From: Symsagittifera roscoffensis
Taxonomy: Eukaryota > Xenacoelomorpha > Acoela > Convolutidae
Direction: 5' to 3'
Assembly (NCBI RefSeq): GCF_963678635.1
Contig: NC_087062.1
Coordinates: 63,029,253-63,093,252, forward strand
Length of the DNA: 64,000 bases
This document shows, one piece after another, positions 11,671 through 23,763 of the stretch (the stretch's first letter is position 1; every line of letters begins with the position of its first letter). A program made the translations under genes and the position numbers. The notes beneath the pieces are model-generated. The model saw nothing but the letters and a program-made list of their open reading frames with translations. It ran no database searches and was not told the origin of the DNA.

Positions 11671-14600
11671 TTAAAGACTAACTTCGTCCTCTGCAGCAGC
11701 AGCAGCAGCAGCGGCGGCAGCAGCAGCCTCGTTGGCCTCCTCCAGGGCCTTGCCGCCTGCCTTGACCTTGAGAGCCTGCATCCTCATCCTCGCCTGTCGC
11801 TTCCTTCGCTCAATCTCCGCCTGGGCAGCTGACTTGTTCAAGTTCACTCCAGTACGCTTCAGGGGAGGCTTTACGCTGTAAATAAACTCAAAATAAAGTC
11901 AATTTTTAAAAATTTAGTCGTTCTTCAAAATATCAAGATCGGAGGTTGAATTGTAATTTGAAATGTCGGACATTTTTTATATTATCTTGAAAAAAAAGAT
12001 TTTAACTGGATTTATCGGTCAAATTAGATCTTAAGTGGGGGAAAACGAAGCTAAAATCCACACCCCCAGTAAAAATTTAGTTTGACTCACTATTTGCCTG
12101 TTCCCTCCATGGCTTTTTGCTTGAGATCCATGATCTGAAAGAGTATACATCGCCTAATTATACTTACAATTTAGAACAATTCAGAATTAACTTTTTCATC
12201 GGAACTTATTTAGATCATTGACGGGCTTAATTCAAGTCATGTTGAGAGAAAACTATGATTAAGACACAATGGTTCAAGCACTTCGGTAATAACCGACGGC
12301 AAAAAAAAATACCTTTGAAATCAAAACGAATTCAATCATTTTTTTAAAAAATTTCCTTATTTAAGGTGCACAGTTAGTGCATTCTTAGTATCTTGAAGAT
12401 GTTTTGATGAGTTTTCATTAAGTTTAATCCATCGTTAATGTGACATGTGGCACGCGACAGAGTATTCTTTATTAAGATGACAGTTTGTACCTTTTTGTCG
12501 TTCTCCTTTTGAGTGTACTCTAAGTCCCACTTCTCCGCCTCGGCCTTCTTGATCTGCTCAACAATCCATTCACAGTACTCCACGAGCTGTCCCTCGTCTA
12601 AAACAAAGCCACCGAACATGCACCATCATAGTACTTAATGGCTCACATCCCCTACCGAACTTTTCTCACAATTTCACGTCTGATCATACAATGGTCAGAC
12701 ACTAGCTGTTTTCCAGCTCTGTGCATGTCTGTTTCACATGTGATCACATGATATACCTGAGTCAGACATGACTATAATTTGAGTTTTGGCCTACGGAGTT
12801 TTTAAAAAGCATTTTTGATCTAGGTATGATCTTGTAATTTTAGGCATGATCATGTCTGGTCCAGGTATGATCATGTAAGGTCAGGTATGATCATGTCTGC
12901 TTCAGGCCTGTCCCAGGTATGATCAGGCCTGTCCCAGTTTTGTCAAATTTTTCAGTGACGCTATCTGTTAAGAAAATACTCTTATCCAACTATGAAAATT
13001 ATCAAAATGTAAATCCACGGTCAATTATAAGCGTTGGGCTGGAGGATTTGATAATGTATAGAGCAAGATTTGATTTAAAAAACCTAAAATATAGCTGGTT
13101 TGATAAAATCATTGATAATCAAAATAATGCATACAAGTTAAGCATTAAAAATTGGTTCATACAAGACTCGAAATCGTTTGCATGAGAAATATAATAACAA
13201 ACAAAAACAAGGATAGCCGGTTACTGTGAGCAAGTAGCACAGAATGTTCCGACCAGTCTTAAGAAATTACAAAAAAATATATATTGCTGCATTTTGTAAG
13301 CGGAATCCACTTCTTGATGTTTTTTTTATCGTCGTAGAGTCCAGAGACAAATGATTCAATTATTCTATTGCTGCAATACACTCTCAAGCAGCAAGATTTG
13401 CGGAATCCAGATTTTCAAAAAAAGTTTCGGAATTTTGTCCACCTTTTTTAGGTCGACCAAATTACTTTTCCGAGCTCTCCCAAAGAACTAAATAGTCCCT
13501 GTTTTGGCCAAAATGTCTGCGCCGCAGGCAAAACTTTGAAAAAAAACATGCCAAAAAGGCGTTTTTAGAAACTTTTTGGAAAATTTTTTTACAAAAATCG
13601 CGTTTTTTTGGCGCGCGCTCCCCCTTTAAAATAATTATATATTGATACCAAAAGTGCTTTTAGAAAAAATTTTAGGGTTCGTCAGCCAAAATTAGATATC
13701 TGAGAATAGTTCAAAGAGGGGACCCTATGGGTCGGTAAAGGGTCGAATGAATCCCTGAGGGGGAGGGGGCGTCCAACACCCCCCCCCCCTAAATCCGCCC
13801 TTGTGTGCATTCGAATGCGCAGTCGCGCAATCTGCATTTTGTAAGCAGAATCCGCTTTTGATAAAAAAAAATTAGAGGAACCCACTAACAAATGTGGATT
13901 TCGCTAAACAGTTTGGAGAACCCAGTAACAAACGAGGAACCTGCAACAACTTGCCAATATTGTTAGGGGTTATGCTAGCAAGTTCTTGCACGTTTAAAGG
14001 CTGATCTCCGGATTCAAGAGTCATATTGCGCCTTATGAAAACACAGTTTAGTTTCTTAATAAGTAGCAAAAAAACCACCAGGAAACTGCATGAAAAGTCA
14101 AAACATTGGGCTAGGAAGTTTTACAAGTTTTGATCCGACCTATCTCGGTTATGTAGCTAGACTCAGTTTGACTTTATGCTCCGACTTTCAGTTCGATATA
14201 TACGATATGGCATCCAAAAATTATATCAATAAGAATCTGCGAAAATTTTATTTTATTTGTGCAGAGATTTTATTAGTAAATGAGCAATAACATTCATGTT
14301 ATTGAGGAAGTTAAGACTGAATTGAATGTACTCACTCTTTCCTTGGGTCTTGAGTGGGGCCACTCTCTCGGACATGACCCTCCTCTTCTCAGCCTCCTCT
14401 CGCTCCTTCTCTCTCGCCAACTCCTCCTGCGCCTTCTTCATCAACAAGTTCTACACACACAACACAACACGCAATGAGTCACGTCATGAGTCACGCCATG
14501 GGAGCGAAGTTAGACTCAACACATAGAGACATTCTACCAATTATGCCATTGAATATATTGAAACATGCTTTTAAAAATGCAACAATATGTTATTATTTTG

Positions 14601-15405
14601 CTAATGACTAATGAGAACCCACGCTGAGTTTAACAGGAAAACTTTAAATTTCGTCAAATTATTTGGCAATTTTTTAAGGTTTACTTTTTATCAATGGTTT
14701 GGTTTGTCTTAGCTTGTTTCAAAAAAAAATAACTATCTACTAACTTGGCAAAAATTCAAAAGATATGTAGATTATCTACATATCTTTTGAATTTTTGCCA
14801 AGTTCAAATAAATGTTTAGTATTCGTCCATCCAATAAACAATCTGACAATATCTATTATCATTTAATAAATATAACTTAAAATTTTCATTCAATTGGATG
14901 CGATTAGCGAAAAGGTAAAATTAAAGCCTGACCTTGATGTTGGCCTTCCTGCCACCGCCGGACAGCAAGTGCTTGAAATCCTTCTTCTGAAAACAACATA
15001 CGCAAACATAAATTTAAACATCATTAATTGTGATCACGATCAGGAAAAACCGACGGGCTTTACACGTATATTTACTTCCATCGATATTTACGGTCGTAAT
15101 GTAGAAAGAAAGGTTGATAAATAGAATAGACTGCAAAAAAATGCGTTTTTTGCGCCTGGTTAAAGCCATTTGTTCTTGAAAAAGAACTAAGTTGCTTGTT
15201 TACTCTTCAAAAAATCGGTATGAGCTTTCTGATTTCGACTAGTATTTTTTTTTGCAAAAATGGGTTGGTTTTTATCGTTCAAGAAAAATTGGCCAAGTCT
15301 CTACACTATTGTATATGAAAGAAGCGAGGCTTGAAAAAAGTCGAATTTGTATCAAAAATTGACCTGAATCCACATATTAGCTGTTTTTTTTTTTACCTCA
15401 GACAT
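11671..15405 (-). CDS. Troponin I, six exons
   Basis: The predicted 177-residue protein is built from exons 15405-15397, 14986-14933, 14450-14336, 12597-12491, 12134-12091 and 11875-11671 (minus strand). All introns are GT-AG (410, 482, 1738, 356 and 215 bases) and phases join cleanly. Troponin I is the inhibitory subunit of the thin-filament calcium switch, binding actin, troponin C and troponin T. Visible landmarks are a basic N-terminal helix with LLMKKAQEELAREKEREEAEKRR (residues 23-45), the TnT-binding coiled coil including EAEKWDLEYTQKEND (79-93), and the inhibitory stretch GKYVKPPLKR (108-117), matching the family's GKFKRPPLRR/GKFVKPALKK. The C-terminus is basic, then has 12 alanines (160-171) and ends EDEVSL. 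There is no long N-terminal Pro/Ala extension of the arthropod kind. The start is the ATG at 15403-15405, three codons before the first donor, and AAAGCAG at 15424 could be a trans-splice acceptor. I am confident of the family; the exact isoform is a prediction. Confidence 0.93.
12640..12960. repeat. Degenerate minisatellite in troponin I intron 3
   Basis: Repeats of about 20-25 bases built around GGTATGATCATGTCTG, with GTCTGATCA and CAGGCCTGTCCC variants. They are densest at 12820-12950. Many are partly palindromic through TGATCA. No gene is implied. Confidence 0.6.
12919..13185 (+). other. Open frame inside troponin I intron 3, opposite strand
   Basis: An 88-codon plus-strand frame, rich in Asn, Lys, Ile and Tyr, begins within the minisatellite. 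A TTTTTCAG acceptor-like site precedes residue 13. I recognise no domain. It may be a transposon remnant or chance in AT-rich DNA. Confidence 0.15.
13195..13280 (+). repeat. Dispersed repeat (ACAAGGATAGCCGG... family)
   Basis: This block (ACAAGGATAGCCGGTTACTGTG...GAATGTTCCGACCAGTCTTA) recurs in reverse complement at about 34830-34905 with roughly ten differences, so it is a dispersed repeat inserted in both orientations. The ends and superfamily are unclear. Confidence 0.6.
13430..13810. repeat. Repeat-derived DNA with a C-tract
   Basis: It contains a TTTAGGTCGACCAAATTA block shared with about 2720, a palindrome-like GCGCGCGCTCC stretch, and a run of C near 13780-13790. It lies within intron 3 of troponin I and is non-coding as far as I can see. 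Confidence 0.35.
14742..14804. repeat. Perfect 31-base-arm palindrome in troponin I intron 2
   Basis: Arms 14742-14772 and 14774-14804 are exact reverse complements separated by a single T. The arm begins AACTTGGCAAAAATTCAAAA. In RNA this would be a long, nearly loopless hairpin, and in DNA a potential cruciform. It lies between troponin I exons 2 and 3. Confidence 0.9.
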
Positions 15406-15406
15406 G

Positions 15407-15660
15407 ATGAAGTTTTTTTTGGTTCTGCTTTCAAGAATCTAATGATTAAATAAGGTCAACTGTAATCCACGAGTGTAATCAGTCACGCCGACAGTATCTA
15501 CGTACTACTAGTGCAGGTTATTATAATACGTTATAAGTCTGGTGGCGTTTTAACTTATTGTTAAAATTAACTAAGGAGCCCAAATGCGACCAAAACAGAC
15601 CAGAAGCTGAACGGAATGAAGGAAAGAATATCTATCACAGGCTCTCCCGATTTAAATACA
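15407..15660 (-). promoter_or_regulatory. Candidate troponin I promoter and 5' leader
   Basis: Upstream of the ATG, the minus strand has a TATA-like TGTATTTAAATC (about 15650-15660), about 250 bases before the start codon. An acceptor-like TTCTTGAAAGCAG lies about 20 bases before the start codon. The latter could serve cis- or spliced-leader trans-splicing, which is common in tunicates. No other core element is obvious. Confidence 0.3.
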
Positions 15661-17655
15661 CGTAGGCTAGGATTACGACTACCGGGTTTTAAATTCCACG
15701 AAATTTCATTCTAACTATCTGGAAATTTCGATTCGTTCCTGATAGTAGTTATGGGTTTGCAGGTATCACGCCCGTGCATACTACCAAGTCTACTTTTGAA
15801 GACTTCTTAACTTCACAACTTGAGAATTGCAGCTTCAAAATAGTTTGCCCGATAGGCATTTACAATTTCTTCGCAAAAGTTCTGAAAATGGAACAAAATC
15901 AAACCCGTATTGAACAGGTTTCGAAAGGTACAAGTAATTTTCACATTTTAGTGTGCTAAATTTGGGCTCAAACTGCTGGAATTGAGATACGAGGTATTTT
16001 GCGAGGGAACTGATAAGAGAGTTTACCCAAAGCAAGAGCTCAAATTACATGTTTTAGGTGACCTTTTCTAGTGTTACCCTTTTAAACCACGTTTTAAGTT
16101 TTTAATATGGCGCCCATGGTTAGTTTGGACTCAGAGCTATATGTCAATTTCTAACTGTTCCTGACTTGAGAGAAGGCCCAGTTTACCGGGTGTCGCCGAA
16201 AGTTAGCTGATATTATACAAGGGTTTTGGTGTTCCCAATCTACCCAAAAACGTGTTCCATGTTTACAATGATAAGGGCTGCAATGGAATTGTTTGCATTT
16301 GCCACTGCGTTAATCAAATTTGCTTTCATATTTATTAAACATGATTCGCTTGGCGACAAGGGTTCGTATAGAATGGAAATAAAAAAAAACGAAAGCTGAG
16401 CTGCTTTCTTCAAGTATATCAAAAGACTATGATAAAACAATAGAACGAGCGCCTAGAGTCTGATTTCTGAAAATGGACATTTTAGACAAGTGATGGCACT
16501 TTTTATTAGATTTCTAACTATTTGTACTCTCCGAGCTAATTTGTTTTTACCGTAATTGACCTCAGTCGTCGTCAGTACATGAAATTTTTGATTAAAAAAA
16601 CAAATAAAAGTTCTCTGTCTAACTTCTTTTTTTTAAAGTTCGGGAAAACAAGGACAAAATTAATTGAAAAAAAAAAAAAAAAAAAAAAAAAAACTGTTTC
16701 TGAGTTTTGATAGAAAGCTTATGAGTAACCTCACAATTGCACGAAAGTTACCAACGAGGGTAATATGTGAACGGTAGAGGTAAAAATTTCCTGAGAAGTT
16801 TCGCGCGGACCACCTATATAATCCCGGGTTGAACAAAAGTCAATATCATAGAACTTTTCTAACAAATTCCTGCAAAATTAGGCTCTAAGAATATTACATG
16901 ATTGTTTTTTTTTCTTATGCAAAAGTTTTAGCATAGTTTAGTGGACGTTTTTTACAGATAGGGGAAATTTCCTAAGCTCATATAAAAACTTCTAAAGTAG
17001 GGGAACTTTTGGTAGGATGGTCAGTCCGGGATGGGATATCTTATATGAACAAAAAGTAAAAAAGAAAAAGCGCAAATATTGATCAAGCAACAAACAGATA
17101 ATAAGCATAAAACTGAACTTTTGCAGAGCGTAGATGACATGCTACATTGGAGCTAAGTATTATTCAGATGCATCTGTACTTACAGGTTTATGCAGTGGCT
17201 AAACATTAATAAGAGAAATCAGTACTTATTGGTGCTGTAAGACATGCCAATGCTTCAGGTAGTTGACAAAGATTTTCTTCTATATAAACAAAAGTCAGAG
17301 GAAAAAAAGCTTTGTTTTTGACACAGCAAAAAACTTCTCTTTGAAAAATTGCTCAGTACACATTTACCTCATTTTTACTGATTTTGATCCTTTTTAGGAA
17401 ACTATTCTACATCGGGCCTAGGAAGGTAGACGACAAGCAAAATAGACGACCGCAAAAAATGAGACAATAACTCTACCCGTGCCGAGAAAATTCTTTATTT
17501 CTGACCTGGAATACTTTATATCTGATCAAATTTTCTGGTCAGAAACTCTTTGTGAAATGTTTAAAGCAGGTATTTTCTAAAAACTCTTTTTTTCTCTTCT
17601 TATTTCTGATCAGAAAATAGGTAAGTCTAGGCTATTTCTAGCTTGAAAATGAGTC
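15661..17655. other. Intergenic, no supported gene
   Basis: AT-rich DNA with only short chance-like frames (15774-15959, 16240-16440). A poly-A run of about 25 bases sits at 16668-16692. I see no recognisable element ends here. Confidence 0.5.
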
Positions 17656-17659
17656 TTCT

Positions 17660-17722
17660 ACTGGGGCTCGAACTCCTGATCAACCTTTTAAAAAGCAGTT
17701 ATTTTAACCGCCAAACCTGATG
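17660..17722 (-). repeat. tRNA-like sequence, probable SINE head
   Basis: The minus strand reads GGCGGTTAAAATAACTGC (A-box/D-arm-like), then TTTTTAAAA (anticodon-loop-like), then CAGGAGTTCGAGCCCCAG, an excellent B box and T-arm. The arms do not fold into a full cloverleaf. A tRNA-derived SINE or tRNA pseudogene is the likeliest reading. Confidence 0.45.
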
Positions 17723-18242
17723 TTCCAGAATAGGTTTAGCAATGTAATGCAAAGCAAAACTTGTTATAACAAGTGTTAATTTGCATTGCACTGTTACGGC
17801 TATTGTGTATACTCGAAGCATGTTTATCTCGTTGCGGTTGAGCAGCGAACTAATTTCTAGTTATTTTTTTTCTAGAAGTTGTTTTTTTTCTAATTTAAGA
17901 AAGAAATATATCATTTCTGTACAGAAAACAAAATATTTTGGCTAGGTAACCTATAAAACCTTTCTGTTTAGAAAAACAGACTTCACATGGTACGCGTAGT
18001 GAAATTAGACATAAAAACTGGGCCCACTAAACGTTCTGTTTAGAAGGAAGTTACCCAAACCAAAAATAGTATATGATCATAGAATCGATCAAAATTATTA
18101 TAGTAAGGTAATTATGAAACATTGAATCGAAAAGAAAAAATAAATTTTTGATATGCATAAATCATACAACTGTGACATTAATAACCTGCCCGCACCATAA
18201 TTTCTCGGGTAAAAATAGGTCATATTGAAAAAATCTTCCCAA

Positions 18243-18565
18243 AAATGTTACTTTTAATTAAGAATTACTTTTAATTAAGAAAAAAATTAATTACTTTTAA
18301 TTAAGAAAAAAAAATAAATCATTTTCGAGACCATTATTTTGTATAATAATTCAACTAAATTCTATTTTTATCTCAACATAATCTAAGTATAAAAAGTTTT
18401 CGCACCGTAACATTGCAGTAAAATTTATTGTCTTCAACAAAAAAAAACGAAAACAAATCTATTGTCTTTGCGATAAAAACGAAATCAAATCTATTGTTTT
18501 TGCCATAAAATAGCAACAAAATCTATTGCTATCGCCATAAAATTGACTTAAAATACAAAAAATCT
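18243..18565. repeat. Two short tandem-repeat tracts
   Basis: First tract: TTACTTTTAATTAAGAA repeated three times (18248-18310). Second tract: about four degenerate copies of a roughly 37-base unit around AAATCTATTGTTTTTGCCATAAAA (18418-18550). Both are AT-rich and non-coding. Confidence 0.65.
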
Positions 18566-18689
18566 TTTACCCAAAAACAATGGATTATATCACCTTAAAA
18601 ATGGAATATATTTTCATTCTAAGAACCATGCTGTTTGAAAACTCAAAACATTAGTTGAATTCGAACAAAATGTCAAAAATTAGGAAAGT

Positions 18690-19150
18690 AATAAAAAAAC
18701 AAGTTTTAAGAACAAAAAAATGCAACAATTTTATTAAAATTGTCAACATAAACAAGATTTTAGTTTCAAAAAAATGCAAAAAAATCAAAAAAAATTTCAA
18801 AACAAACAAAACTTTGGGCAGAAAAATACACAAAATGGAAAATTTTCAAAATTAACAAGATTTTAGGCACAAAAATATGCATGATTAACAAACTTTTAAA
18901 AAACAATTTAACAAAAAAGCCATGAAAATCATCAATATGAACAAGATTCTGTGAACAAAAATATGCAGTAAAAATTGATTGAAAATAATCATTTTAAACA
19001 AGGTTTAAAGCCCGAAAAATGCAAAAAAAAATTGATGAAGTGGTCGAAATCAACAACATTTTGAGCACAAAAATAACAATGAATACATGAAATTTATCAA
19101 CATTAACAAGATTTTGGCCATAAAAATAGGCAGAAAAAAATCACTATGAT
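18690..19150. repeat. Degenerate satellite-like array, unit about 60 bases
   Basis: About seven diverged copies share AACATTAACAAGATTTTAGGCACAAAAATATGCA, with variable A-rich spacers. Weak plus- and minus-strand open frames here (18651-18855) are products of the low-complexity A/T composition, not genes. Confidence 0.6.
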
Positions 19151-19259
19151 AAACAATAAGTTGGGTGGGGGCCATGATTAGTTAACTTAAAAACAAAAAA
19201 GCAGCAGCTTGCTCTAAATCAACCTGTAAACAAATTAGTGTGAAAAATCAATTTTTTTG

Positions 19260-19720
19260 GGATCAATTGAGCAACCCCCCCATTCTCGCTTGGGGGAATA
19301 AAGCTCAATAGGTACTTGAGACTTGTTTATAACCACTTGAAAATAGTTTGAATGATATGAAATCATTAAACAGATTCTGCAAAATTTCAATATTAAGGTG
19401 CTGCGGAGAACGAACAGTGTTTGATATTTAGATACAAGGCTAGATCATCAACCCTGGTAAGTCGCTTTCCTCGATGATGCAATGATTGCCTAGAGAAAAA
19501 TTTGCAAAAAAAACTTTTTTATAAAATTCTTTTTTTTCTTTTTCAAAATTTTTTCGATACTCGAACTAAAATAAACTTCAGTCGCTCAATTGATTGCGTG
19601 CTACGAACACATCAACCATCTACTTGCGTTTGCTTGCGTCTTTTTGTAGCGTTTTACTGTTTTTGCTTGGGGGGAGATAGCTCAATTGGTCATAACGGGG
19701 GGGGATTGCTCAATTGATCC
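19260..19720. mobile_element. Foldback element with GGATCAATTGAGCAA inverted ends
   Basis: The left end GGATCAATTGAGCAACCCCCC (19260-19281) is mirrored by GGGGGGATTGCTCAATTGATCC (19699-19720). Just inside each end is a second inverted GGGGGA..TAGCTCAAT motif resembling a tRNA D-arm (GGGGGAGATAGCTCAATTGG). The interior is non-coding apart from a chance-like 71-codon frame. It is a MITE-like element of unknown superfamily. Confidence 0.55.
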
Positions 19721-20418
19721 TTTTTTGAAAATTTCACGTCCTGGTAATATCTGAAAATTTCGAAGAGTAGCCAGCTTGAAAAATGACTTTTATCAACAAA
19801 AAGATTTTTTAAACTTATCTTAGGATATATATTTCAACTCCACCACTACGGTAAAACGTAAATCAAACAAATTTAGGAAGTTTTTTCTGTTGGGTTCCGT
19901 CATTATTCATACCTGCCGCTCATTCCACCCATTCAAATCAATTATATTAATTCGAGCTTCGACAGGAGTTTCTTCTTAGGGTTGTTACTTGGATGTTGGG
20001 AGGGTGCTTTGGGTTCGTACCGCAAGGTGTCTTTACAGGCGTCATTAGGCCTGGCCCATGAGTCACACATAAGGTTGGGTTGTTGTCTAGTGGTTTATTG
20101 CTGCTTTTCTTGCTCAAGCAATTGAATATTTAAAAAGATTGATGTCGTACGTTTTTGTGCAATTGATCAAGTTTTTGAAACACTACAATTGAAGTTATAC
20201 AAGATTATAGTTCCAATATAATCGACATAAAATGTAAAGAGTACGGACTTTTCACCATGATATGATGGATTTTTTCACCAAATAATCTATTGTTTTTGGG
20301 TTTTTATAGTAATTATCTTTTTGACCAGAAAATTTTTTTACATGATAATCTTCGGTGCGGATGATTTGTGGTTGTGGACAACCAGTGTTTACTCAGTCAA
20401 AAGATAATTCAAGTGTGT

Positions 20419-20769
20419 TGTTATACCCACGGAAACGGTAAAGGTAGATGATCTATGTTGAGAGACATAAACGGTCAACAATAGGTTAAAACAAAAGAGA
20501 GAGTTTTGTTCAACTTGAATTCATTCAGCTGAAGTTATGTCTGATTCGAATCTGGCCTTTGAAAATATGAGAGAGACAGAGACTTTTAAATATCTGTTGA
20601 AAATAGCATTAGTTTTAATAAGAATTTAAATAGATCAGACAGTTATGTTAAGTACAGTTATGTAAATTGTCATTAAAAAGTATGGTCTTACGATCACATC
20701 AGGTTGAAGTTTTAATGTTTTAGTGCAAGTCCGTTATTATGGATAAACAACATATCCGTACGGATAACA
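20419..20769 (-). repeat. 3' LTR of the minus-strand gypsy element
   Basis: 351 bases with ends TGTTATACCC...GGATAACA (short inverted TGTTAT/ATAACA). It aligns with 26638-26993 over its length, with many substitutions and small indels. Confidence 0.85.
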
Positions 20770-21812
20770 TTTTCACATTTTTGGATATGATGTTACATCA
20801 TGCCGTTGTTTCCCCCATCTTTTTCCTCACCAATTATCGTGTTTGTTGTTTCTTTGGTGGAGCTCTTCGGTTTTGGTGGCGTCTCTTCTGGTTTGTCTGT
20901 AGTTTAAGAGCTAAGTGTATATCCTGAATCTTGCTTTTTCTCCGCTCGCTGTCGGGATGATTGGTGTTCACATTCTTTTTGGAATGTCATCGAGTTTTTA
21001 GTCGGTGAGATAGATTTAAGAATGTTCATTGCGGCGTCGAAGTTTTCGATGAATTTAGCGTCCGGGATTTTGTACCCGTTGTTGGTCGGTCAAGGATATA
21101 CCTTGAGCTTGTTGCTCGTTGCGAAGAAGGTTGTGGCAGTTCGGGTGCTGTGGCTTTTCCGGCGTCGTACGTGTTGCTATCAAATTTTTGATGTGGCGAA
21201 GAAGTGGTTGTGGTCGGCTCTGCTCGGATTTTTTCAGGCGTGTTTTGGTTGCTATCGATTTCAATACATTCAATATCCGTCGATACATTCGATGATTCCT
21301 TTGCGTTATCTTAGTCTGATTGTTTTACGATTTGTATATCTTCAGATTTTCGTGGTATGTCGCTGAGGGTGATGTTTCCCAATGTAATGTTTCCCTATGA
21401 GGTTTCTAGATCGACTTGATTAATAGGAACCACGTTTCCAATTTTTTTTCCGCTAAGGTACTGCTGCGCGCTTTTGTTGACCGTCAGCACTCGGGTGCGA
21501 TGATATCCTCTGGTGTTCTCTTCAAGTCGATTCTCTTAGCCGCCGGTTTCTGTGGTGACGATCTCCTGCCCCGTAGTTTGGATTCATCTGAGGATAGGGA
21601 GATTGAGGTATCGCAGTCAAATGGAGTAAGGGTGTTGTAAGTTCATGGGATATTTTCTGGTCTCCCGTGTAGTGTTGCCCTTCGCGTGTTCTTTTGCGAT
21701 TTTTCCTCGGTTGATTTGTGATCTCCTTTATATTTCTGTTTGTTGTTTTGTGGTATTCTATTTTTTGACGTAAACGTTTTGAATACCCGTTGTGATCCTA
21801 TTGCTTTGCGAT
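20770..21812 (-). other. 3' internal region of the gypsy element
   Basis: This lies between the integrase tail and the 3' LTR. Minus-strand frames at 21055-21288 and 21643-21831 are short, Pro/Gln/Arg-rich and interrupted. They may be the decayed C-terminal tail of pol or a third ORF. No envelope-like hydrophobic profile is visible. Confidence 0.35.
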
Positions 21813-23763
21813 TTAGCGATAGTCGAAACACTTCTTCGATAGTTTTGGGCGGTTGTCGTCTTGGACTTGCCGATGTTGTTTTTGCCCCTTCTGTTTGTTT
21901 GGTACTTGCGGGGTTGCTTTGGGTTTGTTTGTTTTCGTTTTCTCTGTTGTTTCTCCTACTTCTGAATAGTGTGGTTCAGCTCTTAATAAGCACTCATAAG
22001 CTGCTAGTTCTTTTAGTTGTGCCGGTCTACATTTTCCAAAAAATCTAGGATCCAGGACGAATGCGAGGATATCATGCCTAAATACCAGCGGTTGTTTGCC
22101 ATCTTCTCGTATCAACGCAGTGTGTGATGAGTAGTTAATGATGTATCCGTTTTCGATCATGTTTAAATTATGCACCGAACATCCCGGGGTTTTTTGTTTT
22201 ACGAGCTTTGTTTCCTTATTTTACAGCTACTTGTTCAATACATGTGCCCAGTTTGGGATCAATGGTGTGTTGTCGCCCTTTAAAACGATCTTTTACAAAG
22301 ATTAATGAATTTTTTTTCCAATCTTCAATCCGTTTTTCCTGTGCGGTAAGCCAACGGATTGGTTTTCGCATTTTTAGTGTAGCGATGTCCGTTTTAGGAG
22401 TTTCCGCCAAAAATGCTTTTTTGACCTTAATCTTATAGTATGATTTTTTTTAAAAGAAGATGCGCAGCTATTGGAAATTTCTTCAGGAGCGTCCTGTCGA
22501 ACTCCTCGTCACTGCTTGTGAGATTTACTATTTGATCGGGCCGACTTGAGTCTTGTTGTGTTGCCTTCTTTGCTTACCGCTATTATTCGATTGGTTGTCC
22601 TGGTCTAACGTTGACATGGTTGTTGGTTGCTCACCATTGGTGTGTACGTTGGCTCGGGTGAATACGTGTTTTCTTCATACACTAGGTCGGGTTCATCTTC
22701 GCTGTTGGATTCTCGATTCCACATAGCTTCTAGCGTAAGCACTGGTTTAACCAGCCTCTTTTCATCTAAACACCAAAATTTGGTGTTTTTCATGAGCGGT
22801 TAGACGCCTTAGGTGGAGTGAAAATTTTACTTAGAGGTGTATTGGGTTTACGCACATAGTGGGCTTCAAAGGGTGTATTTTTGATTCTGTCATGTGGTGT
22901 AATGCGCTATGTCTTGATTAGTTCAGCCACGTCGGATGCAAGTTTGTACGGTTGGTTATTTTTGTCGAGTTTCATGACAAGCAATCTAGTTTTTAGGGTT
23001 CTAATTAGTCTTTTGATCATGCCCATTGCACGATGGTCGTCAACTGGTGCTAATATTATTTTGATGTTTTTTTTTGCATTATGTCATGAATTTTTTTGCC
23101 CTTGTGCCTGGTCGCAACGAATGTTTCGTGGCACGCCGTGGCTTACAGTATGTGTTTCAATGAGTTTATCATGGTGTTGGCCTTATTATTAGCAACGACT
23201 TTGTCCGACGGGAAACGTGAGAAACGGTAGACCTTTACTAGAATATACACATCTTTGTTGTTTTCATCGGGTGACGGTCCTGCGAGATTCAACTGGATTT
23301 CTTCATTAGGTTCCATCACTGCATCCAGTGCGGTAAAATGATAATTAACTTAGATTATTCGAAGGTTCTTACCCTTTGTTCGGCGTTCTCGGCAGTTTTA
23401 GGCTGTTGCCACAGTTTTTCTGTGCAAATAAGGGTACCAGACATGTTCGGCCACCTCAAGCATACCACTCTGGCCTGGGTGTGTTAAGTGAAGCGAATCT
23501 TGTATGATATGTCGGAGCTGCTTTGTGATAACCACTCGTTCGTTGTAGAGTAAAATGTTGTCACTTACTGACAGTTCGTCCCTAACATTGTTGAAATATG
23601 GTTCGTAGCAGGCCTTTATGTTGTCCCATTTTTGTTGGCGGATCATGTTCAGCAGTGATTGGAGGTTCAGATCTCTTTTGGTAGCGGCTGCGATAAAGTC
23701 GATGTCCAGGAATTTACGAAAGCTCTTTCGGTAGATCGGGATATCTTCTTCCATCGTTATCAT
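21813..23763 (-). pseudogene. Integrase of the gypsy element, broken
   Basis: Integrase joins the cDNA to host DNA. The zinc-binding part lies at 23398-23763 (HLTHPGQSGMLEVAEHVWYP and upstream residues). The core at about 22950-23320 shows NLAGPSPDENN and VYRFSRFPSD, where the usual first catalytic Asp of V-D-R-F-S is Tyr. It then has GVPRNIRCDQ (second Asp), and DHRAMGMIKRLIRTLK where the usual Glu of GLVERLI is Lys. The C-terminal domain is at 22216-22410 and 21813-22175. Frames change at least twice and contain stops. Loss of two catalytic residues plus the frame breaks makes it inactive. Confidence 0.8.

Noticed and set aside
11690-11727. CAG/GCN-like triplet run as a microsatellite
   Set aside because: In the minus-strand frame it encodes the 12 alanines of troponin I with mixed GCT, GCC and GCA codons, so it is annotated as coding.
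18651-18855. Overlapping open frames on both strands
   Set aside because: They fall in an A/T-rich degenerate array and have the Lys/Phe bias that array would give.
20739-22438. Several plus-strand frames of 60-114 codons with hydrophobic character
   Set aside because: They are antisense to the gypsy element's integrase tail and 3' region and show no signal or envelope features of their own.
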